A stretch of DNA of 64,000 nucleotides. Origin: Ferrimonas balearica. Lineage in GTDB: Bacteria; Pseudomonadota; Gammaproteobacteria; Enterobacterales; Shewanellaceae. Position 1 is the first letter of the stretch, and each line of letters starts with the position of its first letter. This document shows positions 28,227 to 35,358 of the stretch, one piece after another. The DNA lies in contig NZ_JAHVHW010000007.1 of NCBI RefSeq assembly GCF_019802055.1, forward strand, positions 1,079,403 through 1,143,402. Direction: 5' to 3'. The position numbers and the translations under genes were made by a program. The notes beneath the pieces are model-generated. The model saw nothing but the letters and a program-made list of their open reading frames with translations, searched no databases and had not been told where the DNA came from.

Positions 28227-28233
28227 TATTGGG
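28205..28233 (+). repeat. Left copy of 29-bp direct repeat (terminator core)
   Basis: Identical over 29 bp, in the same orientation, to 31678-31706. Weaker similarity continues for ~30 bp beyond it (TGC, ATC and GCTTTAGC blocks in register). The two copies bound a 3.4-kb segment of lower-GC genes. Confidence 0.85.
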
Positions 28234-28306
28234 CTGCATATCACTGCCATAGAGGATGCTTTAGCTCAGGAAGTGCACTAGTGAACGGCTCATCCATTAC
28301 GGCGCT

Positions 28307-28522
28307 TTGACAAGAAAGCGTCGCTCATTCAATACGGAGTTCAAACTGGAAGCCGCATGCCTGGTTCTCGATCAGAGTTATTGCCGAGGCCAAATGCCGG
28401 TTAGACGTCGGCAGCAGCAAAAGATCCAAGCGTTTGAAGCCCGAATTAATCGGCTTAAACGTGGGAAAGCGGTACTTAAATATGGCCACAGCTCTCTTCT
28501 GATGGCGGACGAATTCGAATGA
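28307..28522 (+). pseudogene. IS3-family transposase OrfA remnant
   Basis: The frame starts RKRRSFNTEFKLEAACLVLD, which matches the N-terminal HTH of IS3-family OrfA. After LDQSY the reading continues in another frame (IAEAKCRLDVG), then returns as EARINRLKRGKAVL, the leucine-rich end. About 30 residues between them are missing. There is no ATG (the open frame begins at TTG) and no OrfB. It is a decayed insertion sequence, and marks past transposition at the island's left edge. Confidence 0.75.
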
Positions 28523-28653
28523 GCGCGCTGCTAGACCGGGCGAGAGAGCACAATGATGGGTGCCGCCTTCGAGTGCCGAGTTTTGGTTTAAACAGGCGTC
28601 CAGATATCGTTGACCATTCCATATGTCCAGATAAGTAAGCGAGATAAGCCGCC

Positions 28654-29310
28654 TTATACCAATCCATTTCTATCGGCATACGCCAGGAGATTGGATACTC
28701 TGCCGCTGACCAACAGCGGTATGGCGGCTACAAGATGGTTTTCCGACCAGTCCCACCAGGCTAAAGCTTCCAGGGTAGCTTGCTCTTCCTCGCTAAAGCG
28801 GGCTCTAAAGACTCTGGCGGGATTGCCCACTGCGATGGCATAGGGAGGAATGTCTCTGGATACCACGGATTTGCTTCCGATGATGGCACCGTTGCCAATG
28901 GATACACCAGGCATCACGGTGACCTCGAAGCCCAGCCAGACATCATGGCCAATCACCGTGTCCTTAATTTTTTTGAATGGGTAATCAGTGATGGGCTTAG
29001 CCTCGGCCCATTTTCCGCCAAATACTGCGAAGGGAAAGGTGCTTATCCCGGCCGTGGCGTGATTGGCGTCGGGCATGATGAACTTCACGCCGTGCGCGAT
29101 GGCGCAGAACTTTCCGATATGAAGGGACGCTCCGGAGAAGCCGAAGTTGTACAGCACATTATTGTCCAGGAACCGTGTTGGGTCCTCAAAGTCGCTGTAG
29201 TAGCTGTAATCCCCGACAAACACATTGGTGACGCCGCTTTGGGCGATCAGGGGCTTCAATAAAACCGTATTGTCGACATTTTCAATAGGATACAAGGTGT
29301 TCGGATTCAT
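28654..29310 (-). CDS. CatB-related O-acetyltransferase (Vat/CatB, hexapeptide repeat)
   Basis: A 218-aa left-handed beta-helix acyltransferase. The start [21 protein letters not shown], then [32 protein letters not shown], and [14 protein letters not shown] with the catalytic His are typical of xenobiotic acetyltransferases (Vat, CatB). Hexapeptide repeats follow ([31 protein letters not shown]), then [18 protein letters not shown]. Members acetylate streptogramin A or chloramphenicol, but many environmental ones act on other alcohols, so resistance is only possible. It is on the opposite strand to its island neighbours. Confidence 0.87.
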   Translation of the reverse strand: MNPNTLYPIENVDNTVLLKPLIAQSGVTNVFVGDYSYYSDFEDPTRFLDNNVLYNFGFSGASLHIGKFCAIAHGVKFIMPDANHATAGISTFPFAVFGGKWAEAKPITDYPFKKIKDTVIGHDVWLGFEVTVMPGVSIGNGAIIGSKSVVSRDIPPYAIAVGNPARVFRARFSEEEQATLEALAWWDWSENHLVAAIPLLVSGRVSNLLAYADRNGLV

Positions 29311-29609
29311 CCGGTTACCAGTTTATGGGGTTTACCCAAGGCTAACGAAACGCCCCTAAGAAGGCTACGGTTCCATTTGACTTGTTCTTTCCTGGTTTGG
29401 CTGGCGAAGTTAATAAAGGAGCTAAACTAGAAGGAGCTAAGCTGGACACCCATTTTCAGCCTCAATGGCCGCTTAGGAGGCAATATTTGCCTGTAAAGCC
29501 CATCCTACGAGTAGCTGTGTCATATATCCAAGCGACCATCTTATGGCGCTTTAAGTCCTCATGGTGGATGTCCAAATTAGGGCTTTGCTCAAAACACTAG
29601 GAGGAGATC

Positions 29610-29939
29610 ATGGCATGTGGCGAGCGTGTAGAGGTCACTGAGACCTATTGGTCTGTTTGTTGGAAATGGTTTGTTCCTTATCCTTGTAAGAAGTCACGAA
29701 CAGTGACTCGCTACCAATACGATTTTACTCCCTGGCGCACGAGATTCAGTTGGTCTCCCTTTCGTCGTAAGTACCAAGGTTGTTGTGGCGGTTTGCTTTA
29801 CGAATGGAGCTACTGGACTTGGAGTCCATTTGGCACTGGCAATGGTCCGTGGGTTTACACTCCTTGGAAGTATTACTCCAAGGGGACAATCGGCTCAATC
29901 GGCAACTGTCCATTCAATGATGGTGGGGACATTCTTTAA
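29610..29939 (+). CDS. Trp/Tyr/Cys-rich small protein, unknown function
   Basis: A 109-aa protein with 10 Trp, 10 Tyr and 6 Cys, no signal peptide and no hydrophobic helix. Short motifs recur: TPW twice (FTPWRTRF, YTPWKYY) and WSPF twice, suggesting a duplicated unit of about 30 residues. Cys occur as single residues and one CC pair. The ATG is preceded by a very strong AGGAGGAG Shine-Dalgarno at 29599-29606, 3-4 bases away. I recognise no family. It is upstream of the 419-aa gene in the same direction, and the 283-bp gap between them contains several dyads. An exported or toxin-partner role is not supported by sequence. Confidence 0.6.
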   Translation: MACGERVEVTETYWSVCWKWFVPYPCKKSRTVTRYQYDFTPWRTRFSWSPFRRKYQGCCGGLLYEWSYWTWSPFGTGNGPWVYTPWKYYSKGTIGSIGNCPFNDGGDIL

Positions 29940-30033
29940 CACGAACCAGCACTGAGACGCGGATTGAAGGGCAATCTGTCGTTTCCCGTCGGTAAGTTGC
30001 TGCAATTCGATGTTCGTTTGTCGACGGTTGGTT

Positions 30034-30150
30034 TCGCGGTAACGCGAGTACAAGTGCTTTGAAGTAAGCATTACTTCGCAGGCCGTACACCTAACTCACT
30101 TCAGGCGACTTAGCTGGCCTCGGAATGCGAGTGCCTTCCAATCTTGGAAG
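30034..30150 (+). repeat. Cluster of three perfect inverted repeats in a gene gap
   Basis: TCGCG-GTAA-CGCGA (30034-30047), GAAGTAA-GCA-TTACTTC (30061-30077) and CTTCCAA-TC-TTGGAAG (30135-30150). None has a T run, so they are not ordinary terminators. They may fold in the leader of the 419-aa gene or act as operators. Confidence 0.45.
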
Positions 30151-30222
30151 ACCAGTTCAAATTTATTGTGTAGCTGAATAAGTCTGGGAACTTTCTTAAG
30201 TCAATTGAGAAGGAGGTAAACC

Positions 30223-31482
30223 ATGGCACGCAAAGTAATTCGAATTAATCTGGAGCTTGATCATATTCATTGTTATGACGAAGGGGATGGTTGGGGGAGT
30301 GCGGAGCCCTACTTGTGGACCGTATTCTTTAAAGTGGATGGAGGTACTGTTCAGCTCACTGAGTCACTGAGTTTGTCCGGTACTCCAACCACGCACAATA
30401 CTCCTGGGAGCCACGGGAATCTGGGTGACACTGACGTCGACGCAGGTGACAACGTAACCATTCCCGCTTCCATTGGTGAGTGGGAAACATACTTGAAACC
30501 GATTCCGGTCCCTGCCAGTTTTTCCAGCTTACTGGGAGATGTTGGCGGGGTAGTGGGGGTTGTGGCTATTCTCATGGAAGAGGACAACGTGACTGACGAC
30601 GGTGCAGATGCGGGGCACGCGGCGGTGAATTCGTCGGTACGTGATGCATTGCAACAAATCGTCGACACTCGTTCTCTCACGAATCAAGATGTCTCCGAAG
30701 AGGAGATCAGCGGATTCACCGGAGTGATCGAAAGCAAGATTAAGGATGCAATTGTCGCTCAGCAAAATGCCTTTGAAAACTTCTGGAGTTGGCTAAACCC
30801 GGATGACACTATCGGAGTCAAAGTGTTTGTATTCAAACACGATGATCTCGATCCCGCCGTTACACAGAACTTTTCTCATCGCTGGAAGAACGAGGGTGAC
30901 TGGGAGCTATTCGGCCATATCACTTCCACGCCGTTATGTCCGGCTAAGGCGTTGAACGCGTTGTTTGAAGGCATAGGTGGGAAAAGTGACTCTTCTGGCG
31001 CGAGTGCATCTGCCACGAGCAAGGCGAACCTGGGAGAAAAGTGCATGGAACCCTCTGTTGATTTGGAGCCAATGCGCAGATTCCGGGATGGTGATTACCG
31101 TACCATGCCTGGCCTTGAGCGTTGGTTCAGGTTAGCAGAGCGCCACGCCGGACGGATCGTAGGTCTTGCGCTCACAGACCCTGACTTACGTGCATCTGCG
31201 CGCAAAATGCTGGAATGGGGCAATCTCATTGCACATCAACCCGAGGCGGTGTTAGCGAAAGAGCATGTGGAGCATGCTGAACGCCTGTTGACTGCTTTGT
31301 CCAAGCACCGAAACCGTCATGCACGTATCGATGCGCGCCGTGCTCTGTCGATTCTCAGTGCGATAAAAGGAAAAACCCACCGTGAAGCAATGGCATTTCT
31401 AGCAGGCACAGCACCGGCCAGACATCCGACGGTCGAAGGAAACACCTGCGCCCGAATCCTTCCAAATAACAAGCGCACGTAA
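30223..31482 (+). CDS. 419-aa island protein, unrecognised N-domain with helical C-terminus
   Basis: Strong AGGAGG (30211-30216) sits 6 bases before the ATG. Residues 1 to ~235 form a Trp- and Asp-rich, probably beta-rich domain (INLELDHIHCYDEGDGWGS, AEPYLWTVFFKVDGG, GDVGGVVGVVAILMEEDN, FENFWSWLNPDD, FSHRWKNEGDWELFGHI). A Ser/Ala linker (GGKSDSSGASASATSK) follows, then a helical C-terminus (EPMRRFRDGDYRTMPGLERW...AERHAGRIVGLALTDP). The C-terminal half faintly recalls the helices that follow a CFI-box C-terminal domain, including one Cys at its start. No function is known to me. No signal peptide. It sits in the accessory island. Confidence 0.6.
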   Translation: MARKVIRINLELDHIHCYDEGDGWGSAEPYLWTVFFKVDGGTVQLTESLSLSGTPTTHNTPGSHGNLGDTDVDAGDNVTIPASIGEWETYLKPIPVPASFSSLLGDVGGVVGVVAILMEEDNVTDDGADAGHAAVNSSVRDALQQIVDTRSLTNQDVSEEEISGFTGVIESKIKDAIVAQQNAFENFWSWLNPDDTIGVKVFVFKHDDLDPAVTQNFSHRWKNEGDWELFGHITSTPLCPAKALNALFEGIGGKSDSSGASASATSKANLGEKCMEPSVDLEPMRRFRDGDYRTMPGLERWFRLAERHAGRIVGLALTDPDLRASARKMLEWGNLIAHQPEAVLAKEHVEHAERLLTALSKHRNRHARIDARRALSILSAIKGKTHREAMAFLAGTAPARHPTVEGNTCARILPNNKRT

Positions 31483-31920
31483 TTGGACGCTTCACGAAAG
31501 GCAAAATGTTGATTGCTAGCGACTAGAACATTCGTTGGCTTCAGCAAAACACTTATGCTGGCCAGCAAGTCGATACGCCAAACCACAAGCGTTTCGCTTA
31601 AAGGCGGCAGGTGAGTTGGTACGAGCAGCTATGAACGGTTGGTATCTGCAACAAACGCGACTCATCCCCAATGAAAGCGGCGCCACTCGGCGCCGTTTTT
31701 ATTGGGTTGCGCATCGACACTGGAGTGGGCGCTTTAGCAAAAAATGCATTTCGAGCCAATGTTCCCCTTATGGAAGAACCACTTGTGGATTCTGGTGCTT
31801 CCGGTAAGTTGAGGGTTCAGAGAATTGGGCTCGGAGTGAGAGCACCAACAGGAGTACTGAGCATACGGCTTGCGGATTAGGCCTCGTATTAACGCTTCAA
31901 CAAGGGAACAGGGCGTGAAG
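31483..31920. other. Non-coding junction at the island's right edge
   Basis: About 440 bp without a supportable gene. It contains the right copy of the 29-bp repeat and terminator. No attC-like site could be identified. Confidence 0.4.
31678..31706 (+). repeat. Right copy of 29-bp direct repeat (terminator core)
   Basis: Identical to 28205-28233, including the CGGCGCC-ACT-CGGCGCC... stem, the T run and a few bases beyond. It functions as an orphan terminator: no complete gene ends just before it. Confidence 0.85.
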
Positions 31921-32382
31921 ATGCGAATTGCACTCTCCTTTTTACTGCTTATCTCCATCTCAGTATCGGCCAACGACGCCAAGATCGACCTGAGGGAGTT
32001 TGCCCAGACCTACTTCGACAGAATGACCGAAACTCAGGCGCCGGATGCCACCGGTGAGGCGCTTGAATCCTATTTGGCCCTGTTGACCGATGATGTGGGG
32101 CATACCCATCTGCCCTGGCAAACCGATGGTGCCCGTCTGCCGGATGGTAAGGCCGCAATGAGAGAGGGGATGACCTTCTACCTGGGCGCCCACACCCACT
32201 ACCGGGCAGAGTTGCTGGATGTGTTTGTCTTTAACCACTCCGCTATTGCCATTCGTTACCGCAATCACGCCAAAGGGGTACACCCGCAAACTCAGCAACC
32301 CATTGAGTACACACAAACCATGATGGAGGTGCTGGAGATGGAGGAGGGCAAAGTGGCGGTGATTCGGAAATATCACGAATGA
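31921..32382 (+). CDS. Secreted NTF2/SnoaL-like protein
   Basis: A 153-aa protein with a signal peptide (MRIALSFLLLISISVSAN) and a fold typical of NTF2-like domains: REFAQTYFDRMTE, YLALLTDDVGHTHLPW, MREGMTFYLGAHTHYRAE, FNHSAIAIRYRNHAKG and a final MMEVLEMEEGKVAVIRKYHE. These cone-shaped domains bind or isomerise small ligands; none can be named. The ATG at 31921 is used because it precedes the signal peptide; the frame is open from 31870. The stop overlaps the next small ORF (ATGA). Confidence 0.7.
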   Translation: MRIALSFLLLISISVSANDAKIDLREFAQTYFDRMTETQAPDATGEALESYLALLTDDVGHTHLPWQTDGARLPDGKAAMREGMTFYLGAHTHYRAELLDVFVFNHSAIAIRYRNHAKGVHPQTQQPIEYTQTMMEVLEMEEGKVAVIRKYHE

Positions 32383-32492
32383 CCGAGAGCCCAAACGAGT
32401 CTGGGGACTTTGAGAGAGAAATGCGCGAACTCTATCGTGGCTGTGATCTTTACAGGGACGATAAAGAATCCAACAGCAAAAGGTGGATATGA
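32379..32492 (+). CDS. 37-aa overlapping micro-ORF
   Basis: ATG overlaps the NTF2-like stop by ATGA. It encodes a polar, charged 37-aa peptide (FEREMRELYRGCDLYRDD) ending at TGA, which overlaps the next ATG. The ribosome site is weak. It may be real by coupling or a fragment of a decayed gene. Confidence 0.3.
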   Translation: MTESPNESGDFEREMRELYRGCDLYRDDKESNSKRWI

Positions 32493-32629
32493 AAAAGCTA
32501 AAGGCTCTGCTGGAAAACAAAGGATTGGACAACAGCCCTCACTATTTATTGAGTCAGGAGCTTGAGTTTGAATACGCTAAATCGATCGTGACCTATTCAG
32601 TGGCGTTCATTGGGGTGTCGTCACCTTGA
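32489..32629 (+). CDS. 46-aa micro-ORF with one hydrophobic segment
   Basis: Starts MKKLKALLENKGLDNSPHYL with AGGTGG just upstream. The end (IVTYSVAFIGVSSP) is hydrophobic. Its stop overlaps a TTG start of the following ORF in a different frame. It could be the first part of a membrane protein broken by a frameshift near 32626. Confidence 0.35.
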   Translation: MKKLKALLENKGLDNSPHYLLSQELEFEYAKSIVTYSVAFIGVSSP

Positions 32630-32859
32630 AATCGGCATTATCCATCGATACACCCATCGAAGAGGGCTTGTCTGTTGCCATCACGGCTGCTGTGCTTTCC
32701 GCCGTGATATCGTTTGAAAATCAGCAGGGCATCATCAGGGACCTACGCTTGAAGAGAACGCCCAGCTACTTTCGGACTTTGTACCGGAAGTTTGCTGCGC
32801 CCATGTGTCTGGGTGTGGCCATTGGCTATGCGTTGATCTATTTCGGAGTGCTGGTGTAA
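32626..32859 (+). CDS. 77-aa membrane ORF (possible frameshifted half)
   Basis: Opens at a TTG overlapping the preceding stop. It has two likely membrane helices (GLSVAITAAVLSAVISF and MCLGVAIGYALIYFGVLV) separated by a basic loop (DLRLKRTPSYFRTLYRKF). The junction suggests the 46-aa and 77-aa ORFs were one ~123-aa membrane protein, now frameshifted, or a translationally coupled pair. The family is unknown. Confidence 0.4.
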   Translation: MKSALSIDTPIEEGLSVAITAAVLSAVISFENQQGIIRDLRLKRTPSYFRTLYRKFAAPMCLGVAIGYALIYFGVLV

Positions 32860-33255
32860 ATGGGGAGGGCTACAGTGGCTCACGTGCTCAGCTGGACACT
32901 CATCTGTAGAGCCAGCGATCCTGTTGTGGCGACGGTTGCCTTTTCCCGTTTAATCCGTGTGCCACAGGCAGCAGGCTACGGCAAGATCCCCATTCTGAAC
33001 CGGTGAGGCTGCGCTTCGCCGACCCTTTCATACCATCGGCATCCACCAAGGCTCCCTGGCCACCGCCCATATCAGGGCACAATCCGCCACCTTTGCGCAG
33101 CAGGAGTGGTGGTCGGAAAGGCGCCAGGATTGACCGATATTTGTCAGGTATCTCTGGACGCTATCGGCTTTCGAAATATTCTGGTTCAGGGTCTTTGATA
33201 TAAACCGAGTTTATGATTTAGTCTTAGAAATAAATTCACGGGATAATTTGACAGC
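32860..33255. other. Gene-poor gap before the phospholipase D gene
   Basis: About 400 bp. The first 300 bp are GC-rich with only short, unsupported ORFs on both strands, and look like debris of a former gene. The last ~70 bp are AT-rich and likely carry the promoter of the lipoprotein gene. Confidence 0.4.
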
Positions 33256-34830
33256 ATGAGTATGGACAATGTCAGAAGGATAGCACTATCTCAGAATTCA
33301 CTGGTGCGAATCGCTTTTCTCTGCGCGTTGATTTTTCTCACAAGCTGTTCAAGCACTCCACTCCCAGAGCACACTGAATTTACCCATCATATAGGTCGTG
33401 ATACAGCGAGTTACCTTCAAAAGACAACGACAGAATTAAGGGCTGATGGAATTGAGGAAAATGATAGCGGCTTTTTCATTCTGGCTAACCCTATCGATGC
33501 ACTGGTGGCCCGTGCAGCCTTGATTCGAAAAGCTGAGCATACAATAGATGTTCAGTACTATATTTACAAAAGTGACCTAACCGGAAAAATACTAGTAAAA
33601 GAGATGCTGGATGCAGCAGATCGAGGTGTGCGCGTGAGAATTCTTCTCGATGATTTTGGTAGTTTTGGCAATGATAAGGGTCTGATTGCTCTCAATGCAC
33701 ACCCTAATGTATACATTCGGTTATTTAATCCTTTCAAACGTAGTGGCTCAATGTCTCTTCAACTACTGACAGGATTTGGGAAAAAGACACGACGGATGCA
33801 CAACAAAGCGCTTATTGCGGATAATCAATTGTCAATAGTTGGTGGTAGAAATATCGGCGACGAATACTTTGGTGCAAACCCCAGTGTCGTTTTTGATGAT
33901 CTCGATGTTCTATTAACCAACCCGGTGACCAATGACATTTCACAAGTGTTTGATGAGTTCTGGAATAGTTCAAAGTCTCGTCCCGTATCTGAAAAAATTG
34001 ATATGAGTTTTGATGATGAGCAGTTAATTCAACTCAGACACAACTTAGAAGAAGAACTGGCGGCTCACCAAAACTCTGAGTACTCTATTGCTATTAGAAA
34101 TAGTCGGTTGGTGAATAAAGAAACTCTTTCTGAATTCAGTTTCCGCTGGGCCGGATGCAAACTGAAAGCGGACAGTGTTGAGAAAATCAGAGCTGAGCGT
34201 GATGCAGAATCCTTGATGCTGGCTCCACAACTGGCTTCACTGCTTAAAAGTCTGTCTGAACGATTTATCGTGGTCTCTCCCTATTTTGTGCCAGGAGAAA
34301 AGGGGGTAGCCTTTTTCAAAACATTAAGAGATCGAAACGTGGAAGTCATTGTTGTCACTAACTCTCTGGCTTCCAATGATGTGGCGATCGTTCACTCTGG
34401 TTACAGCAAGTATCGACGTGACTTAATTGAGTTAGGTGTAAAAATCTACGAAATAGATGGGAGAGATTTTGAAAGTAGACCAAGCGGATCCCTGTCTGAA
34501 CGCTTTGCTTCACGGTCCAGCCTTCATGCCAAGTATTTCGTCTTTGATGACACGGCGACATTCGTTGGCAGTTTTAACTTCGATCCGCGTTCTTTCTATG
34601 AAAACACTGAAGTCGGTGTCTCCATTTACTCGTCTGAGTTGAGTCAGGCACTGGCCGATGAGGTGCTGAAACAACTGCCATTGGAGGCATTTGAAGTAAC
34701 ACTGAATGATAAAGGATCGCTTCAATGGCAGTTGGGAGATGAGATTTTTGACAAGGAGCCGGGTACCAGTTGGTTTAAACGAGTACTCAATGTGATTATG
34801 GGTTGGCTACCGGTAGAATCACAGCTGTGA
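33256..34830 (+). CDS. Phospholipase D-family lipoprotein (cardiolipin synthase-like)
   Basis: A 524-aa protein with lipobox LTSC (Cys31) and two HKD motifs: MHNKALIADNQLSIVGGRNIGDEY and LHAKYFVFDDTATFVGSFNFDPRS. The second-motif region and the FVGSFNFDPRS ending are typical of ClsC/YmdC-like phosphatidyltransferases. Phospholipase D enzymes exchange or cleave phosphodiesters, here probably of lipids at the envelope. The gene is clearly AT-rich compared with its neighbours and lies next to degenerate DNA, which suggests recent transfer. A degenerate hairpin (about 34903-34927) may terminate it. ClsC normally pairs with YmdB, which is absent. Confidence 0.85.
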   Translation: MSMDNVRRIALSQNSLVRIAFLCALIFLTSCSSTPLPEHTEFTHHIGRDTASYLQKTTTELRADGIEENDSGFFILANPIDALVARAALIRKAEHTIDVQYYIYKSDLTGKILVKEMLDAADRGVRVRILLDDFGSFGNDKGLIALNAHPNVYIRLFNPFKRSGSMSLQLLTGFGKKTRRMHNKALIADNQLSIVGGRNIGDEYFGANPSVVFDDLDVLLTNPVTNDISQVFDEFWNSSKSRPVSEKIDMSFDDEQLIQLRHNLEEELAAHQNSEYSIAIRNSRLVNKETLSEFSFRWAGCKLKADSVEKIRAERDAESLMLAPQLASLLKSLSERFIVVSPYFVPGEKGVAFFKTLRDRNVEVIVVTNSLASNDVAIVHSGYSKYRRDLIELGVKIYEIDGRDFESRPSGSLSERFASRSSLHAKYFVFDDTATFVGSFNFDPRSFYENTEVGVSIYSSELSQALADEVLKQLPLEAFEVTLNDKGSLQWQLGDEIFDKEPGTSWFKRVLNVIMGWLPVESQL

Positions 34831-35358
34831 ATTTAATGGATGAGGTCGCTGGGCGGGCTTAAGGTTCATTATTCGCTTGCTGACCATGACGACGGTCCAT
34901 AAAGAAAGGCGCCTTTCGGTGCTGTTTTCGGTTCTCTTACTCCCACACCCTATGCAGGAGGTGGAGGTGATTATCGCACTGCTCGAATGTCACCGACGAC
35001 TTGAGTGCGGCTCCAGCTCATCGCGTCCTAATCCTGTCCATCTTCGTGCACACGCACTTCAACTCCGACAGGCTGATTGACCTCTAGCGCGTACCCGCCA
35101 AAAACCGCCACGCCTCTCTTTAATCATTCTCGCCATCCCTCTCACCATGCGGGGTGCGGCAGGCTCCATCCAATCCGATCCGCGCAGCTCATTCGGTGCC
35201 CGGTCGCCTGAGCACCTCAGCGAGGGGAGGGCGAAAAATCGTGCACTCAGTTCAAATTAATCAATTTTTATATTGAAATGAGAACGATTCGCATTACAAT
35301 CCAGTCCCAACTTAATCCGGGCGCTGACTCGAACCCAGCGACCCTTTTGGAGGAACCG
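34831..35358. other. Regulatory and gene-poor region before the TonB receptor
   Basis: About 530 bp. The first ~350 bp show no supportable gene. The last part is AT-rich and holds the Fur box. The reading frame of the receptor extends to 35278, but that stretch is leader DNA. Confidence 0.5.
35276..35295 (+). promoter_or_regulatory. Fur box of the TonB receptor gene
   Basis: AAATGAGAACGATTCGCATT fits the Fur pattern of repeated GATAAT-like hexamers (compare AAATGAGAATGATTCTCATT). It lies 63 bp before the receptor start, over the expected promoter. Confidence 0.75.

Larger units (their letters stand above)
28205..31706. mobile_element. Putative accessory island bounded by duplicated terminator
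   Basis: Between the two 29-bp repeats the base composition drops and the genes are of accessory type: IS3 orfA relic, CatB/Vat-type acetyltransferase, a Trp/Tyr/Cys-rich protein and an unrecognised 419-aa protein. No intact integrase or transposase is present. The repeat could be a target-site-like duplication or a scar of recombination between terminators. Mobility is inferred, not seen. Confidence 0.5.

Noticed and set aside
29382-29600. 72-aa frame upstream of the Trp-rich gene
   Set aside because: Starts at TTG without a ribosome site; no recognisable features. Its end reads into the leader of the next gene.
28205-31706. Integron cassette array
   Set aside because: CatB-type acetyltransferases are common in cassettes, but no attC-like imperfect repeats with proper core sites and no integrase were seen.
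32900-33082. 60-aa frame on the minus strand in the gap before phospholipase D
   Set aside because: Possible transposase debris, but too short and with no clear match or start.
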